A DNA stretch of 64,000 bases from Chthoniobacter flavus Ellin428. GTDB lineage: Bacteria; Verrucomicrobiota; Verrucomicrobiia; Chthoniobacterales; Chthoniobacteraceae. Below the pieces are notes generated by a model. The model had not been told where the DNA came from. It saw only the letters and a program-made list of their open reading frames with translations, and searched no databases. The translations under genes and the position numbers were made by a program. Within the stretch, counting starts at the first letter, position 1, and each line of letters begins with the position of its first letter. This document shows, one piece after another, positions 30,509 through 39,785 of this stretch. The DNA is taken from NCBI RefSeq assembly GCF_000173075.1, contig NZ_ABVL01000005.1:248001-312000 (forward strand). The letters are read 5' to 3'.

Positions 30509-31108
30509 TCAGTTGATGACCTGGACCGGCGTGCCGACGCTGACGTTTTCGAAGAACTTCTGCGCCATGAAGCCCGGCATACGGATGCAGCCGTGCGAAG
30601 CGGGATAACCCGGCAGGAAGCCCTCGTGCATGCCGGTGCCGCCGACGATGCGCATGAAGTAAGGCATCTTGGCGCCATCGTAGCGCGCGCCCTTGGGCAT
30701 CGGATCCTTGTCGCGATCGATTTCCTTTTTGAGGATGCTGCCATCGGCATTCAGATAGTCGCCGAAGCGCGAGGAGACGTGATCCTTGTCCTTCTGGATG
30801 ATGTGAAAGTTTCCGGAGGTCGTGCCGAAGCCTTCGCGTCCCGTCGATACGACCGAGATGCCGACGAGCTCGCCGCCCTTATAGAAATAGGCCCGCTGTT
30901 CGCCGAGATTGATCTTGATCGAAGGAGCGCCGCTCACGCTATCGCCATCCCAATAGGAGACGTTGTCGAAATTCGCCCGCTGGTTCTGGGCCTGCGGATG
31001 GTATCCTCCGAGGTAAGCGGTTTCCGGATGCGTCCGGGCGGTGTCATTACCACCACAACCGACAGCCAGGGCTGCGGTGAGCAGGGCGAGGGCGAGGTTA
31101 CGAAACAT
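30509..31108 (-). CDS. L,D-transpeptidase (YkuD) lipoprotein
   Basis: A 199-residue lipoprotein with the lipobox LAVGC near residue 18 (start at ATG 31108). The YkuD domain has the catalytic motif ASHGCIRM with the nucleophile cysteine, preceded by GTGMHEGFLPGYP. It cross-links peptidoglycan or attaches proteins to it, at the outer face of the inner membrane or the inner leaflet of the outer membrane. It precedes the rhodanese gene. Confidence 0.9.
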   Translation of the reverse strand: MFRNLALALLTAALAVGCGGNDTARTHPETAYLGGYHPQAQNQRANFDNVSYWDGDSVSGAPSIKINLGEQRAYFYKGGELVGISVVSTGREGFGTTSGNFHIIQKDKDHVSSRFGDYLNADGSILKKEIDRDKDPMPKGARYDGAKMPYFMRIVGGTGMHEGFLPGYPASHGCIRMPGFMAQKFFENVSVGTPVQVIN

Positions 31109-31189
31109 CTTGGCTGGCATAAAGGCGCGCCAATAAATCCCTTACCCTTTGTAGCGTCAAGGGTGCAATATGCGGCGCAGCCGCCCTTT

Positions 31190-31272
31190 TTCTTAATCTT
31201 AATCTTAATCGTAATCTTACTCTCTCTGTGGGGCTGAGGATTAAGATTACGATTAAGATTTAAGATTAAGAG
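31190..31272. repeat. Inverted repeat, family A copy 3
   Basis: Three TCTTAA units and CGTAATCTTACTC at 31190-31222 face GATTAAGATTACGATTAAG and further TTAAGATTAAG units at 31239-31271. It lies between the divergent L,D-transpeptidase and FmdB-type genes. Confidence 0.88.
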
Positions 31273-31365
31273 GCATTTCGAATCCCCGGGAACAATCCAT
31301 TGCGGCCCGAAAATCGCTCTGCTATAGGTGCCGGACTTTTTTACCCATAGCGGACCAGCCCCAGC

Positions 31366-31701
31366 ATGCCGACCTACGAATACCAGTGTGAGAAGTGTAA
31401 AAAGTCCTTCGAAATTTTCCAATCGATGAAGGATGAGCCACTTACGACGTGTCCCAAAGACCATTGCCGCATGAGGACATGGGGCAAAGGGAAGGTGAAA
31501 CGCCAGTTAGGGACCGGCGCCGGCTTGATTTTCAAGGGCTCGGGCTTTTACATTACCGATTATCGCAGTGAAGGTTACCGCGCGGCCGCCAAGAGCGAAG
31601 CCAGCTCGGGTGAAAGTAAAAATACCGATACCAAAAAGACGGAATCCAAGCCCGCCCCCGCGGAAAAAAAGAAGCCTTCGGCTAAAAAGAAGAACGACTA
31701 G
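31366..31701 (+). CDS. FmdB-family zinc-ribbon regulatory protein
   Basis: A 111-residue protein. The N-terminal FmdB domain is clear: MPTYEYQCEKCKKSFEIFQSM with CxxC, TCPKDHC as the second pair, and LIFKGSGFYITDYR. The last 50 residues are a Lys/Glu/Pro/Ala-rich low-complexity tail. The family may regulate or help in handling of small molecules; its function is poorly known. The next gene begins 15 bases later, after a duplicated GAAGAACGACTA stretch at the stop. Confidence 0.9.
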   Translation: MPTYEYQCEKCKKSFEIFQSMKDEPLTTCPKDHCRMRTWGKGKVKRQLGTGAGLIFKGSGFYITDYRSEGYRAAAKSEASSGESKNTDTKKTESKPAPAEKKKPSAKKKND

Positions 31702-31715
31702 AAGAACGACTAGCC

Positions 31716-32498
31716 ATGCCCAACAGCCCTTCTGCCCCCACCCCTAGCCTCCCCTGCGAGCAGTGCGGTTACAATAACGAGCCGGAACGCGTCTATTGCC
31801 ACAATTGCGGCTCGAAGCTCGACCGCTCTCTTCTCCCGAAAGCTGCCGAAACGGCTCAGGAACACCCCGATAAGGTCAAAAAACGCATCGCGAAGATGAC
31901 CAACCCGAAATCCGGGTCGTTCGGGCGCGAGGTCAAGACGCTCATCAAGGTAGCGTTCTTCTCCGCCCTGCTTGCTTGCATTTTGCTGGCCATCCAGAAG
32001 CCGGGGGACCTGCCGGAACTGAAGAAAACGGACGACATCCGCATGGTGAGCAGCGACATGATGGAAGCGGTCAACTCGCCCACGCCGGTGCGCCTTTCGT
32101 TGAGCGATGACGACATCAACCATTACATGAAGCAACGGGTCTTCCGGGACCGGAAGCCGACGGCGATTCCCGGAGTGGACGTGTCGCAGGTCTACGTCGC
32201 GTGCGTGCCGGGGGTGATTCGTATTTATTCGCAGCAGAACTCCTTCGGCTTCGATACCTACTCGCGCATCGACTACAAGCTCGAGGTCAAGGACGGGAAA
32301 TTGATCCCGACCATCGTGGGCGGCGCCTTCGGCAAGCTCAATCTGGACCCGATCCTCATGCAATACGGGGACTGGGCTTTCGGCACCGTTTGGGACTCGC
32401 TCTCGCGTGAGCGCAAGCAGATGGACAGGATGTTGAGTGTCTCCATCCAGCAGGGCCGCATCGATCTGGTTACCAAGGGTCTCAACGCCGCGAAATGA
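31716..32498 (+). CDS. Zinc-ribbon membrane protein, function unknown
   Basis: A 260-residue protein. An N-terminal zinc ribbon (PCEQCGYNN...CHNCGSKLD) is followed by a membrane helix (VAFFSALLACILLAIQ, residues about 73-88) and a C-terminal domain of about 170 residues (LSDDDINHYMKQRVF, YVACVPGVIRIYSQQ, YKLEVKDGKLIPTIVGGAFGKLNL). This points to a cytoplasmic ribbon and an external domain. No family recognised. Its stop overlaps the start of the next gene (ATGA at 32495). Confidence 0.7.
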   Translation: MPNSPSAPTPSLPCEQCGYNNEPERVYCHNCGSKLDRSLLPKAAETAQEHPDKVKKRIAKMTNPKSGSFGREVKTLIKVAFFSALLACILLAIQKPGDLPELKKTDDIRMVSSDMMEAVNSPTPVRLSLSDDDINHYMKQRVFRDRKPTAIPGVDVSQVYVACVPGVIRIYSQQNSFGFDTYSRIDYKLEVKDGKLIPTIVGGAFGKLNLDPILMQYGDWAFGTVWDSLSRERKQMDRMLSVSIQQGRIDLVTKGLNAAK

Positions 32499-33796
32499 GG
32501 CGTCGCTCCCTGCCATTACTGGCAGCGGCGCTGGTGGCGATTTGCCTGCCGGCGCACGCGGTCGATTGGCATGAGCGGAGCATCAGTGAGACCAAGCAGT
32601 TTATCGTTTATAGTCCGGATGTCCGCCTGCGACAGCGCGTGGCCAGCTACGCGGATGACCTGACTGCGCAGGTGAAGGAACTCCTCGGCGGCGTTGGCCT
32701 GTGGAGAACGCCGATTGTCGTCACGTTGGAACGCGCCTCCACGGCCGATGGGCAAGCGCCGGCACCGGTGCTGCGATTGGTGGATACGCCGGCGGGGCAG
32801 AAGATCGAGCTCAATGTGAAGATCGGCAACGATCCGGCGGCGGTGAATTTGCCGAAGCTGCTGCTCCGGGCGGTGCTGCTGGAGTATTCCTATCGGGGCG
32901 CGCGTGTGTACGGCGGCACGCACTATGTCGAAGCGCCCTGGTGGGTGGTCGAGGGATTGATCGAGATGGGACGGCGGCGTGACGCCGGGATCGATGCGAA
33001 TCTTTTCCGGCGGCTGGTGGAGACGAATCATTTGCCGCCGATTGAGAAATTTCTGATCGAGAAGCCGGAAGAGCTCAGTCCAACGGCCCTCGCCGTGGAT
33101 CGCGCCCTGGCGATGGGACTCTTGCAGATGCTGGTCGAGCAGCCGGATGGCCATGCGAACCTCGCCCATTTCATCCGCGCCTGGCCGCAGAGCGATGGCG
33201 ACCCGATGGCGTTGCTGGCGAAGGAGTTTCCCACAGTGGCCAGCAGCCCGGAGACGCTGCAGAAATGGTGGATGGTCAATCTCGCGCGCTACGCTGCGGC
33301 GGATCGCTTCGAAGGTCTCACGGTGACCGATACCGACAAGTCGCTGGCGGCACTGTTGCAGATTGAATTCGTGGTCGACAAGAAAGGGACGAAGAAGACT
33401 TTCGCCGTCGGCGATTACACGCAGTTCATGAAGCTGCCTTCCAGCAAGACCACGCTGGCCGCGCGCCATGCGGAAGTCATCGCGCTGGGCACGCGGGCGA
33501 ATGCGCTCTTGCGACCGGTGCTGACGGACTACGAACAAATCTTCGCGATGCTTTCCCGCGGCAAGACCCGAGGCGTCCGCGATCGGTTGGCGAAGGTGGA
33601 GGATTACCGCACGCTGGTTTTGAAACGGACTTCCGATATCGCCGACTATCTCAACTGGTTCGAAGCGACGCAGATGAAGACGATGAGCGGCGCGTTCGAC
33701 AACTATCTCAAGACCGTTGACGAGCTGTCCGCGGAGGACAAAAAGCAAAAAGGTCCAATTGGCCAGTACCTCGACCAGTTGGAGCCGGAATTTTAG
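32495..33796 (+). CDS. Exported protein of unknown function, peptidase MA-like in appearance
   Basis: A 433-residue protein with a signal peptide (LPLLAAALVAICLPAHA). The middle part (LLRAVLLEYSYRG, EAPWWVVEGLIEMG, DRALAMGLLQMLVEQP) resembles the alpha-helical organisation of gluzincin peptidase MA-type domains, where WxxEG follows HExxH, but I find no HExxH here, so it is probably not an active protease. It is translationally coupled to the zinc-ribbon membrane protein, and the two may form a cell-envelope complex. Confidence 0.65.
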   Translation: MRRRSLPLLAAALVAICLPAHAVDWHERSISETKQFIVYSPDVRLRQRVASYADDLTAQVKELLGGVGLWRTPIVVTLERASTADGQAPAPVLRLVDTPAGQKIELNVKIGNDPAAVNLPKLLLRAVLLEYSYRGARVYGGTHYVEAPWWVVEGLIEMGRRRDAGIDANLFRRLVETNHLPPIEKFLIEKPEELSPTALAVDRALAMGLLQMLVEQPDGHANLAHFIRAWPQSDGDPMALLAKEFPTVASSPETLQKWWMVNLARYAAADRFEGLTVTDTDKSLAALLQIEFVVDKKGTKKTFAVGDYTQFMKLPSSKTTLAARHAEVIALGTRANALLRPVLTDYEQIFAMLSRGKTRGVRDRLAKVEDYRTLVLKRTSDIADYLNWFEATQMKTMSGAFDNYLKTVDELSAEDKKQKGPIGQYLDQLEPEF

Positions 33797-33931
33797 CGCG
33801 ACGTGATCGTCGAGAAACCCAAAGTGGTAGAGGCGGCTGCGTCAGACGCCTGTATTTTTGGGAAGCGCGTTGGGCCTTTGGAAAAGACGGTTGGCGCAAC
33901 CCCCTCCACAACGCGCCAGCGTCGTAGCCGC

Positions 33932-34546
33932 TTACATCAATTGCCCCTTGGCGATCTTCTCCATGCACGCCGGGCAGATGCCGTGAGAGAAGTCCGTACC
34001 CGTCTCGGTGTAGATGTATTCGTCGATCTGCCGCCAGTAGTCCTGATCATCGCGCACGCTTTTGCAGTACATGCAGATCGGCAACAACGTCTTCAATCGC
34101 TTCACGTCGGCGAGTGCGGCTTCCAGGTCCTTGACCCGCTTTTCCAAGGTGCGCTCGAGTTCCACTACGCGTTGGCCGACTTTCAACCTGGCGCGAAGTT
34201 CATCGGGGTCGAAAGGTTTAATGACGTAATCATCCGCTCCCGCGTCCAGGCCCGTGGCGATTTCATCCTTCTGGCTCTTGGCCGTGAGCATGAGCAGATA
34301 GATGTACGGGTTCTTGTGATTTTTCCGGATGCGCTGACACACTTCCACGCCATCCATGCGCGGCATCATCCAGTCGAGAATCGCGATGGACGGCGCCTCC
34401 GGGCCTTCCAAAATCTCCGCCGCCGCCGCGCCGTCCTGCGCCGAGATCACCTCAAAACCCCAGTTCTGCAAATTGCGCTCGAGGAGATGCCGCGAGACGT
34501 AATGGTCTTCTGCCACGAGGATGCGATTGATGCTGCTGGAGTTCAT
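33932..34546 (-). CDS. Response regulator with C-terminal zinc-type domain
   Basis: A 204-residue protein: REC domain (residues 9-125) with phosphoacceptor D58 (AILDWMMPRMDG), K108-type KPFDPDEL motif, a coiled coil of about 30 residues (VVELERTLEKRVKDLEAAL), and a C-terminal domain with ICMYCKSVRD...FSHGICPACMEK. That cysteine domain is common behind PAS and REC domains in many bacteria. The four cysteines could bind a metal or be redox active; no DNA-binding domain exists. ATG at 34546 is used since the residues before it do not match REC domains. Confidence 0.85.
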   Translation of the reverse strand: MNSSSINRILVAEDHYVSRHLLERNLQNWGFEVISAQDGAAAAEILEGPEAPSIAILDWMMPRMDGVEVCQRIRKNHKNPYIYLLMLTAKSQKDEIATGLDAGADDYVIKPFDPDELRARLKVGQRVVELERTLEKRVKDLEAALADVKRLKTLLPICMYCKSVRDDQDYWRQIDEYIYTETGTDFSHGICPACMEKIAKGQLM

Positions 34547-34697
34547 TGCCTGCAAGGGGAGCTGTCGTCCAACATCCATCGGATTTCATGTCGGAACTGA
34601 GCGGATTTTTTTTCAGAGAACTTAAAGTGGAGCGCAAATCCTCGTTTTCCGCTTTGCTCCCGGCGCGAATTGTCGTTTTGTCGCATCATCTGATTTG

Positions 34698-36017
34698 ATG
34701 AAAGTTTCCGACCTGCGCGGCATCCTGCAATACGTCCCAAGATTCCGGGAGCGCATCTTCGTTGTCGCGATCGACGGCGAGATCGTCGCGTCTCCGAATT
34801 TCGCCAACATCCTGTTGGACCTCGCGGTGCTGCGTTCGCTGAGCATCAAGGTCATCCTGGTGCATGGCGCGGCGATGCAGATCACGCAACTCGCCGCGGA
34901 GCGCGGGGTTGCCATTTCGAATGCCGATGGTACCGGCATCACCGATGAGCCGACGCTCAAGGTCGGCCTCGAGGCGGTGACGAACGTGATGGGCGAAGTG
35001 ATGCAAGGTCTGACTTCGGTCGACCTGCGGGCCGTCTATTCAAATGCGATCATCGCGCATCCCGCCGGCATTTTGAGCGGGGTCGATCAACTCAATACCG
35101 GCCGCGTCGAGCGCGTGGACACGAAGTCGCTGCACCTTTTCCTCAACGAAGGAATCATTCCGGTCATTCCGCCGATCGGCTACGACGGCGAGGGCAAGAC
35201 GTTCCGGGTGAACTCGGATTCCGTCGCCCTCGAAGTCGCCGAGGCCATGGGGGCGATCAAGATTCTCTACCTTTCCGCCTACGATGGTGTGGTGGTGGAT
35301 GGCGAACTGGTGGGGACGCTTTCGATTGCGGAAGCCGAGGACTTCGTGAAGAAGCATCGCGGCACGGGCCTGGTCGAGACCGGGCTGATTTCCAAGGTGG
35401 AGCATGCCGTGAAGGCCTGCCGGCTGGTGCGAGTGCCGCGGGTGCATTTGCTCAACGGCTTGAAAGACGAGGCGTTGCTCAGCGAGGTGTTCAGCCAGGA
35501 AGGCATCGGCACCATGGTTTACTCGAACGAGTACCAACAGATCCGGCGCGTTTATAAAAAGGACGTGCGCGCGGTCATGGCGCTCATCCGGCAATCCGTG
35601 GACAGCGAAGAACTCGTGAAACGGACACGCGCGGATATTCTGGCGCATCTGGACGACTATCACGTGCTGGAGGTCGATCGTAATCTCGTCGGTTGCGTGG
35701 CGTTGCACGTTTACGCCGAGCAGGGGATCGCGGAGTTGGCCTGCCTCTACGTCCACAAAAATCACGAGGGCCAGGGCTACGGTCGCAAGCTCATGAATTA
35801 CGCCGAGCAACTCGCGGCGGAAAAAGGGGTCAAGCAGGTGATGGCGCTCTCCACGCAGACCTTCAATTATTTCCAGCAAAAGGGTGGCTACACTGAATCG
35901 ACGCCCGACATCCTGCCGCCCGAGCGCCGCAAAAAGTACGACGCCAGCGCGCGGAATTCGAAGGTGATGATCAAGAACGTGAGCGTGGTTGCGCCGCTGG
36001 AAGCATCGCGCGTCTAG
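34698..36017 (+). CDS. argA: Amino-acid N-acetyltransferase (N-acetylglutamate synthase)
   Basis: A 439-residue ArgA. The N-terminal amino-acid-kinase fold (about 1-290: KVILVHGAAMQI, GRVERVDTKSLHLFL, VIPPIGYDGEGKTFRVNSDSVA, LVRVPRVHLLNG) is followed by a GNAT domain (about 290-430: LACLYVHKNHEGQGYGRKLMNYAEQLA with the acetyl-CoA loop). It makes N-acetylglutamate, the first step of arginine synthesis, and is usually inhibited by arginine. A TTG one codon upstream (34695) is an alternative start. A possible hairpin (36031-36081) follows. Confidence 0.93.
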   Translation: MKVSDLRGILQYVPRFRERIFVVAIDGEIVASPNFANILLDLAVLRSLSIKVILVHGAAMQITQLAAERGVAISNADGTGITDEPTLKVGLEAVTNVMGEVMQGLTSVDLRAVYSNAIIAHPAGILSGVDQLNTGRVERVDTKSLHLFLNEGIIPVIPPIGYDGEGKTFRVNSDSVALEVAEAMGAIKILYLSAYDGVVVDGELVGTLSIAEAEDFVKKHRGTGLVETGLISKVEHAVKACRLVRVPRVHLLNGLKDEALLSEVFSQEGIGTMVYSNEYQQIRRVYKKDVRAVMALIRQSVDSEELVKRTRADILAHLDDYHVLEVDRNLVGCVALHVYAEQGIAELACLYVHKNHEGQGYGRKLMNYAEQLAAEKGVKQVMALSTQTFNYFQQKGGYTESTPDILPPERRKKYDASARNSKVMIKNVSVVAPLEASRV

Positions 36018-36030
36018 CGCGTTTCGCCTT

Positions 36031-36081
36031 CGCGTTTTCCCTTCCCCGTTTTTTCTGCTGGCGTCATCGCGGGAAAACGCG
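36031..36081. terminator. Perfect 11-bp inverted repeat between argA and the symporter gene
   Basis: CGCGTTTTCCC (36031-36041) pairs fully with GGGAAAACGCG (36071-36081) over a 29-base loop. There is no long T tract after it, so an operator or a weak terminator are both possible. Confidence 0.5.
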
Positions 36082-36101
36082 CCTGCTGGCCGCGCTCCGT
36101 T

Positions 36102-37860
36102 ATGTTCAATCCCTGGATCCTCGACAGCCTTGTCATCCTGGCTTACTTCGCTCTCGTCATTGGCATTGGCTTGTACAAGGGGAGGGGCGAGCGTTCGATG
36201 GAAGGTTTCGCTGTGGGCGACCGCAACATCCCGTGGTGGGCAGTGCTCGCTTCCATCATGGCCGCGGAAGTCAGCGCCGGTACTTTCCTCGGCACGCCGG
36301 GGGGAAGGCTACGGCTTGCGAAACTTCACCTACGGCCAGCTCGCCATCGGCACCATTCTCGCGCGGATCATCGTCGCCTACCTTTTCATCCAGCGCTTCT
36401 ACGAGCTGCGCGTGGTTTCGATTTACGAGTTCCTCGACGCCCGCTTCGGCCATACCACGAAGATCTCGTCCTCGTTACTCTTCATCGTCACCCGCGTGCT
36501 GGCCAGCGGCGCGCGCATGTACGTGCCCGCGATTCTGCTCGTCGTGGCCTGGCAGTTGATCCGCGATGTCCATCCCACTCCGGGCCAGGAGGTGTTCCTC
36601 TACGTCGGCGCGGTCGGCGTTCTCGTCCTCATCACCGCCGTCTACACCACCTTTGGCGGCATCAAGGCCGTGGTCTGGACCGACCTGATGCAGGTCGTGC
36701 TCATGTTCGGCGCGATGTTCTATGCGATGTGGATGCTGTGGCACGCCGTCGGCGGCTGGAGTGTCGTCACGCGTGAGGTGAAGACGGCGCCCGTCGATGC
36801 GGAGGTCGTCGCCGCGCGCACGCAGGATTTCCTGAACCGCTCGGGCGGCAAACTCACCGAGGCCGAGGCCCGCGAGAAGGCCACGGAGAGTGTGAAGGAG
36901 GAGTCGGAAGACGTGGCGAAGACGGCGTTGAATTTTTGGGACTCCGGCATCGAGCGGGATCCGGTGAAGCGCGCCGAAATCGGCATTTGGGGGAACATTA
37001 AAAAGGTGCTGGAGACGGAATACACCGTCTTCTCCGCCTTTCTCGCGAGCGTCTTCGTAACCATGGCGACGCACGGCACTGACCAGGACATGGTGCAGCG
37101 CATGTTGACGGCGCCCGACGTCCGGCGCAGCCGCCGCAGCCTCATTTTATCCGGCCTCGCAGACATTCCCGTGGCACTCAGCTTCACCCTCATCGGCGTG
37201 TTGCTTTGGGTCTATTACCATTTGCCGGAGAATGCCGGGCGGCGTCCGACCACCGACTATTTCGTCAACTTCATCCTGCGCGAACTCCCCGTTGGGATTC
37301 GCGGCGTGATGGCGGCCGGCCTCTTCGCCACCGCGATGGGTTCGCTGAGCACGGCGCTGAATGCGCTGGCCACGAGTTTCACCCGTGATTTCTACGTCGG
37401 CCTTTTCCGGCGCGGCGCCGGGCAGTACGAGCAAATGGTCGCGGCGCGTTGGAGCACGGCGGCCTTTGCGGTCCTGCTTGCGGCGGTGGGCGTCGGCACG
37501 GCCTGGGTGAAGCTCACGCATCCCGAGATTCGCATCATCCCGATCGTCCTCGGCTCCTTCGGTTACACCTACGGTTCGCTGCTCGGCGTCTTCCTCGTGG
37601 GCATGACCACGCGCACGCGCGGCAATTGCCACGGCAACCTCCTCGCCATGCTTCTCGGTTTTCTCGTCGTGGCCGTCCTCAGCAATCTGCCCAACGACGT
37701 GGCGAAGATGTTCGGGACGCAGATGTATACGCCGCCCGCGTGGCTGCCGATCATCGAATTTCCCTGGCGGATTGCCTTCGGCACGGTCGTCACTTTCGCC
37801 GTCGCGCTTTGTTTTCGGACGGATGCGGCAGCGTTAAAAAGGATCGCCAATAACGAGTGA
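36102..37860 (+). CDS. Sodium:solute symporter (SSS family), frameshifted at 36299-36304
   Basis: About 585 residues with about 13 membrane helices. The N-terminus (MFNPWILDSLVILAYFALV, KGRGERSMEGFAVGDRNIPWW, AAEVSAGTFLGTPG) continues in another frame (GEGYGLRNFTYGQLAIGTI...TFGGIKAVVWTDLMQ...HGTDQDMVQRML...MGSLSTALNALATSFTRDFY). The join falls in a run of six G at 36299-36304 where five would keep the frame, so one extra G is likely a sequencing error. The family couples sodium to the uptake of sugars, amino acids or carboxylates; the substrate is unknown. A roughly 60-residue hydrophilic insert (EVVAARTQDFLNRSGG and on) follows the sixth or so helix. Confidence 0.88.
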
Positions 37861-38295
37861 TACGTGTGCGTAACTAACACTATCGACTGCCATGCCCCGT
37901 GTTTTCGGCACGTCCCGCTGGGTCAACCCCAAACTCACGTTTTTCGGAAAATATATTTCGGCAATTCGGGCAAATTTTCTTGTCCGGGTTTTCCCCGAAA
38001 ATTACTCTCACGCCGCACGGCAGGGAAGAACAACCCTGATTGTGAATAACTTGTGAACAAGATCCCCGAAAACCTCATCTCTTCAGTCGCTCCGCTTCCC
38101 AGCCTGGCTCGCGGAGCCGCTGCGCTCGCGATGCAGTGGGAATCGGCGTTCCACAAGTTTGCGGATTATAACGTGGTTATTTTCAACGATTTACACGAGC
38201 GGTCCGTTTTCACCTCAACGAGAACGGCTGCTTGATCCCCCCCTGGCACGCCTCCGTGCGCTGCCAGCCTCCCGAACCCAAGTTACTAATTGTAA
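37861..38295. other. Intergenic region upstream of dnaA, possible replication origin
   Basis: 435 bases without a gene. It is richer in A and T than its neighbours at 37930-38060. Two DnaA-box-like 9-mers lie two bases apart, TGTGAATAA (38041-38049) and TGTGAACAA (38052-38060), and a perfect box TGTGGATAA lies just inside dnaA (38310-38318). An inverted TTTTTCGG/CCGAAAA pair (about 37939 and 37997) is also present. It may contain oriC and the dnaA promoter. Only a few boxes are seen, so the core origin might be elsewhere. Confidence 0.5.
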
Positions 38296-39690
38296 ATGAC
38301 GTTAACTGCTGTGGATAAATCACTGGATTCTGCTGGTTTGAACGCCCTCTGGGCAGAGATCACGGCTCAGATCAAAACCGAAGTCAGCGCGGACTCTTAC
38401 GACCGCTGGTTTCGCGATATCGAGCCTGTGGAACTTGACGAAAAAACACTCACGTTGCGGGTGCCGAACAGCATCTTTCAACTGTGGATCGAGAATAACT
38501 ACCAGGCTCACCTCCGAAGTGTGGTCATGCTGGTCCTTGGCAGTCCGCGGAACATTCACTACGTCTATCAGGACGAGACGAAGATCGCGCCTCCGCCGAA
38601 GGTGCTGACGCCTGCGCAGAAGCCGAAAGCGGAGCCAGCGGAGCCCAGGATGCCCGCGGGTGGAACGAGCGGCTTCAATCCGCGCAACAACTTCGATTCC
38701 TTCGTCGTCGGCACGAACAACCAGTTTGCCCATGCCGCGTGCAAGGCGGTGTCCGATGCCCCGGCGCGCACCTACAATCCACTCTTCATCTACGGTGGAG
38801 TCGGTCTCGGCAAAACCCACCTCATGCATGCGATCGGCCACGCGATTCTCTCGAAGCGCAAACCAGGCAAGGTCGTCTACATCACCAGCGAAGCGTTCAC
38901 GAACGAGTTCATCGACGCGATTCAGAACAATACGCTGATCAAATTCCGCAAACGCTACCGCCAGGCGGACGTGTTGCTCATCGACGATATTCAGTTTCTC
39001 GCCGACAAAGGCCGCACGCAGGAGGAATTCTTCCATACCTTCAATACGCTCTTCGACGGTCACAAGCAGATCGTTCTCTCCAGCGATCGTCCGCCATCGG
39101 AAATCGCCAACCTCGAAACGCGTCTCGTGTCGCGCTTCGAGTGGGGGCTCACGGCCGAGCTCCAGGCCCCCGACATCGAGACCCGCGTGGCCATCCTGCG
39201 CAAGAAAGCGCAGAGCGTGGAGATCCAGCTCGATGACGAGATCATCCAGTTTCTCGCCGCGCGCATTCGCACCAACGTGCGCCGTCTCGAAGGCGCGCTC
39301 ATGCGGGTCGCTTCATATGTGTCGCTCAGCCATGGCCGCCTCCCCGGCATGGAAAAGATCGAACACCTGCTCAAGGACATCCTCCATGAGGAAGCGCGCC
39401 GCGCGATCACCATCGACCAGATTCAGAAGCGGGTCGCCGAGCACTTCGACGTGCGTTTGGCGGATATGACCAGCAAGCGCCGCCCGGCGAACATCGCTTT
39501 CCCGCGGCAGATCGCCATGTTCCTCGCTCGCGAACTCACGAAAACTTCGCTCAACGAAATCGGCGAAGCCTTCGGTGGCCGCGACCACGGCACCGTCCTG
39601 CACGCGCACCGTCTCGTGCGAGAAAAGATGACGAAAGACGAGCGGACGCGGCAGATCGTGTCGTTCCTCGAGAGCCAGCTTACGCGTTAA
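38296..39690 (+). CDS. dnaA: Chromosomal replication initiator DnaA
   Basis: A 464-residue DnaA. Domain I is residues 1-90 (LWAEITAQIKTEVSADSYDRWF), domain II a short linker, domain III an AAA+ ATPase (Walker A GGVGLGKTHLMHAIGH, Walker B VLLIDDIQFLADKGRTQEEFFHTF) and domain IV the DNA-binding helix-turn-helix with the signature GGRDHGTVLHAHRLV. It opens the origin in the ATP form. A perfect DnaA box overlaps its fifth to eighth codons, which fits autoregulation. dnaN follows 95 bases downstream. Confidence 0.98.
   Translation: MTLTAVDKSLDSAGLNALWAEITAQIKTEVSADSYDRWFRDIEPVELDEKTLTLRVPNSIFQLWIENNYQAHLRSVVMLVLGSPRNIHYVYQDETKIAPPPKVLTPAQKPKAEPAEPRMPAGGTSGFNPRNNFDSFVVGTNNQFAHAACKAVSDAPARTYNPLFIYGGVGLGKTHLMHAIGHAILSKRKPGKVVYITSEAFTNEFIDAIQNNTLIKFRKRYRQADVLLIDDIQFLADKGRTQEEFFHTFNTLFDGHKQIVLSSDRPPSEIANLETRLVSRFEWGLTAELQAPDIETRVAILRKKAQSVEIQLDDEIIQFLAARIRTNVRRLEGALMRVASYVSLSHGRLPGMEKIEHLLKDILHEEARRAITIDQIQKRVAEHFDVRLADMTSKRRPANIAFPRQIAMFLARELTKTSLNEIGEAFGGRDHGTVLHAHRLVREKMTKDERTRQIVSFLESQLTR
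38310..38318 (-). promoter_or_regulatory. DnaA box within the dnaA start region
   Basis: TGTGGATAA is the complement of the consensus TTATCCACA with no mismatch. It lies 14 bases after the dnaA start codon. Two one- or two-mismatch relatives lie at 38041-38049 and 38052-38060. Confidence 0.7.
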
Positions 39691-39785
39691 CCGCCAGCAC
39701 CGCGCCTGAAAATTCGTTCATCACACTGGGAAAAATGGTTGCGTCACCACGCGCAATCATTCATCTAGACGCATTCCTGTCCCCT

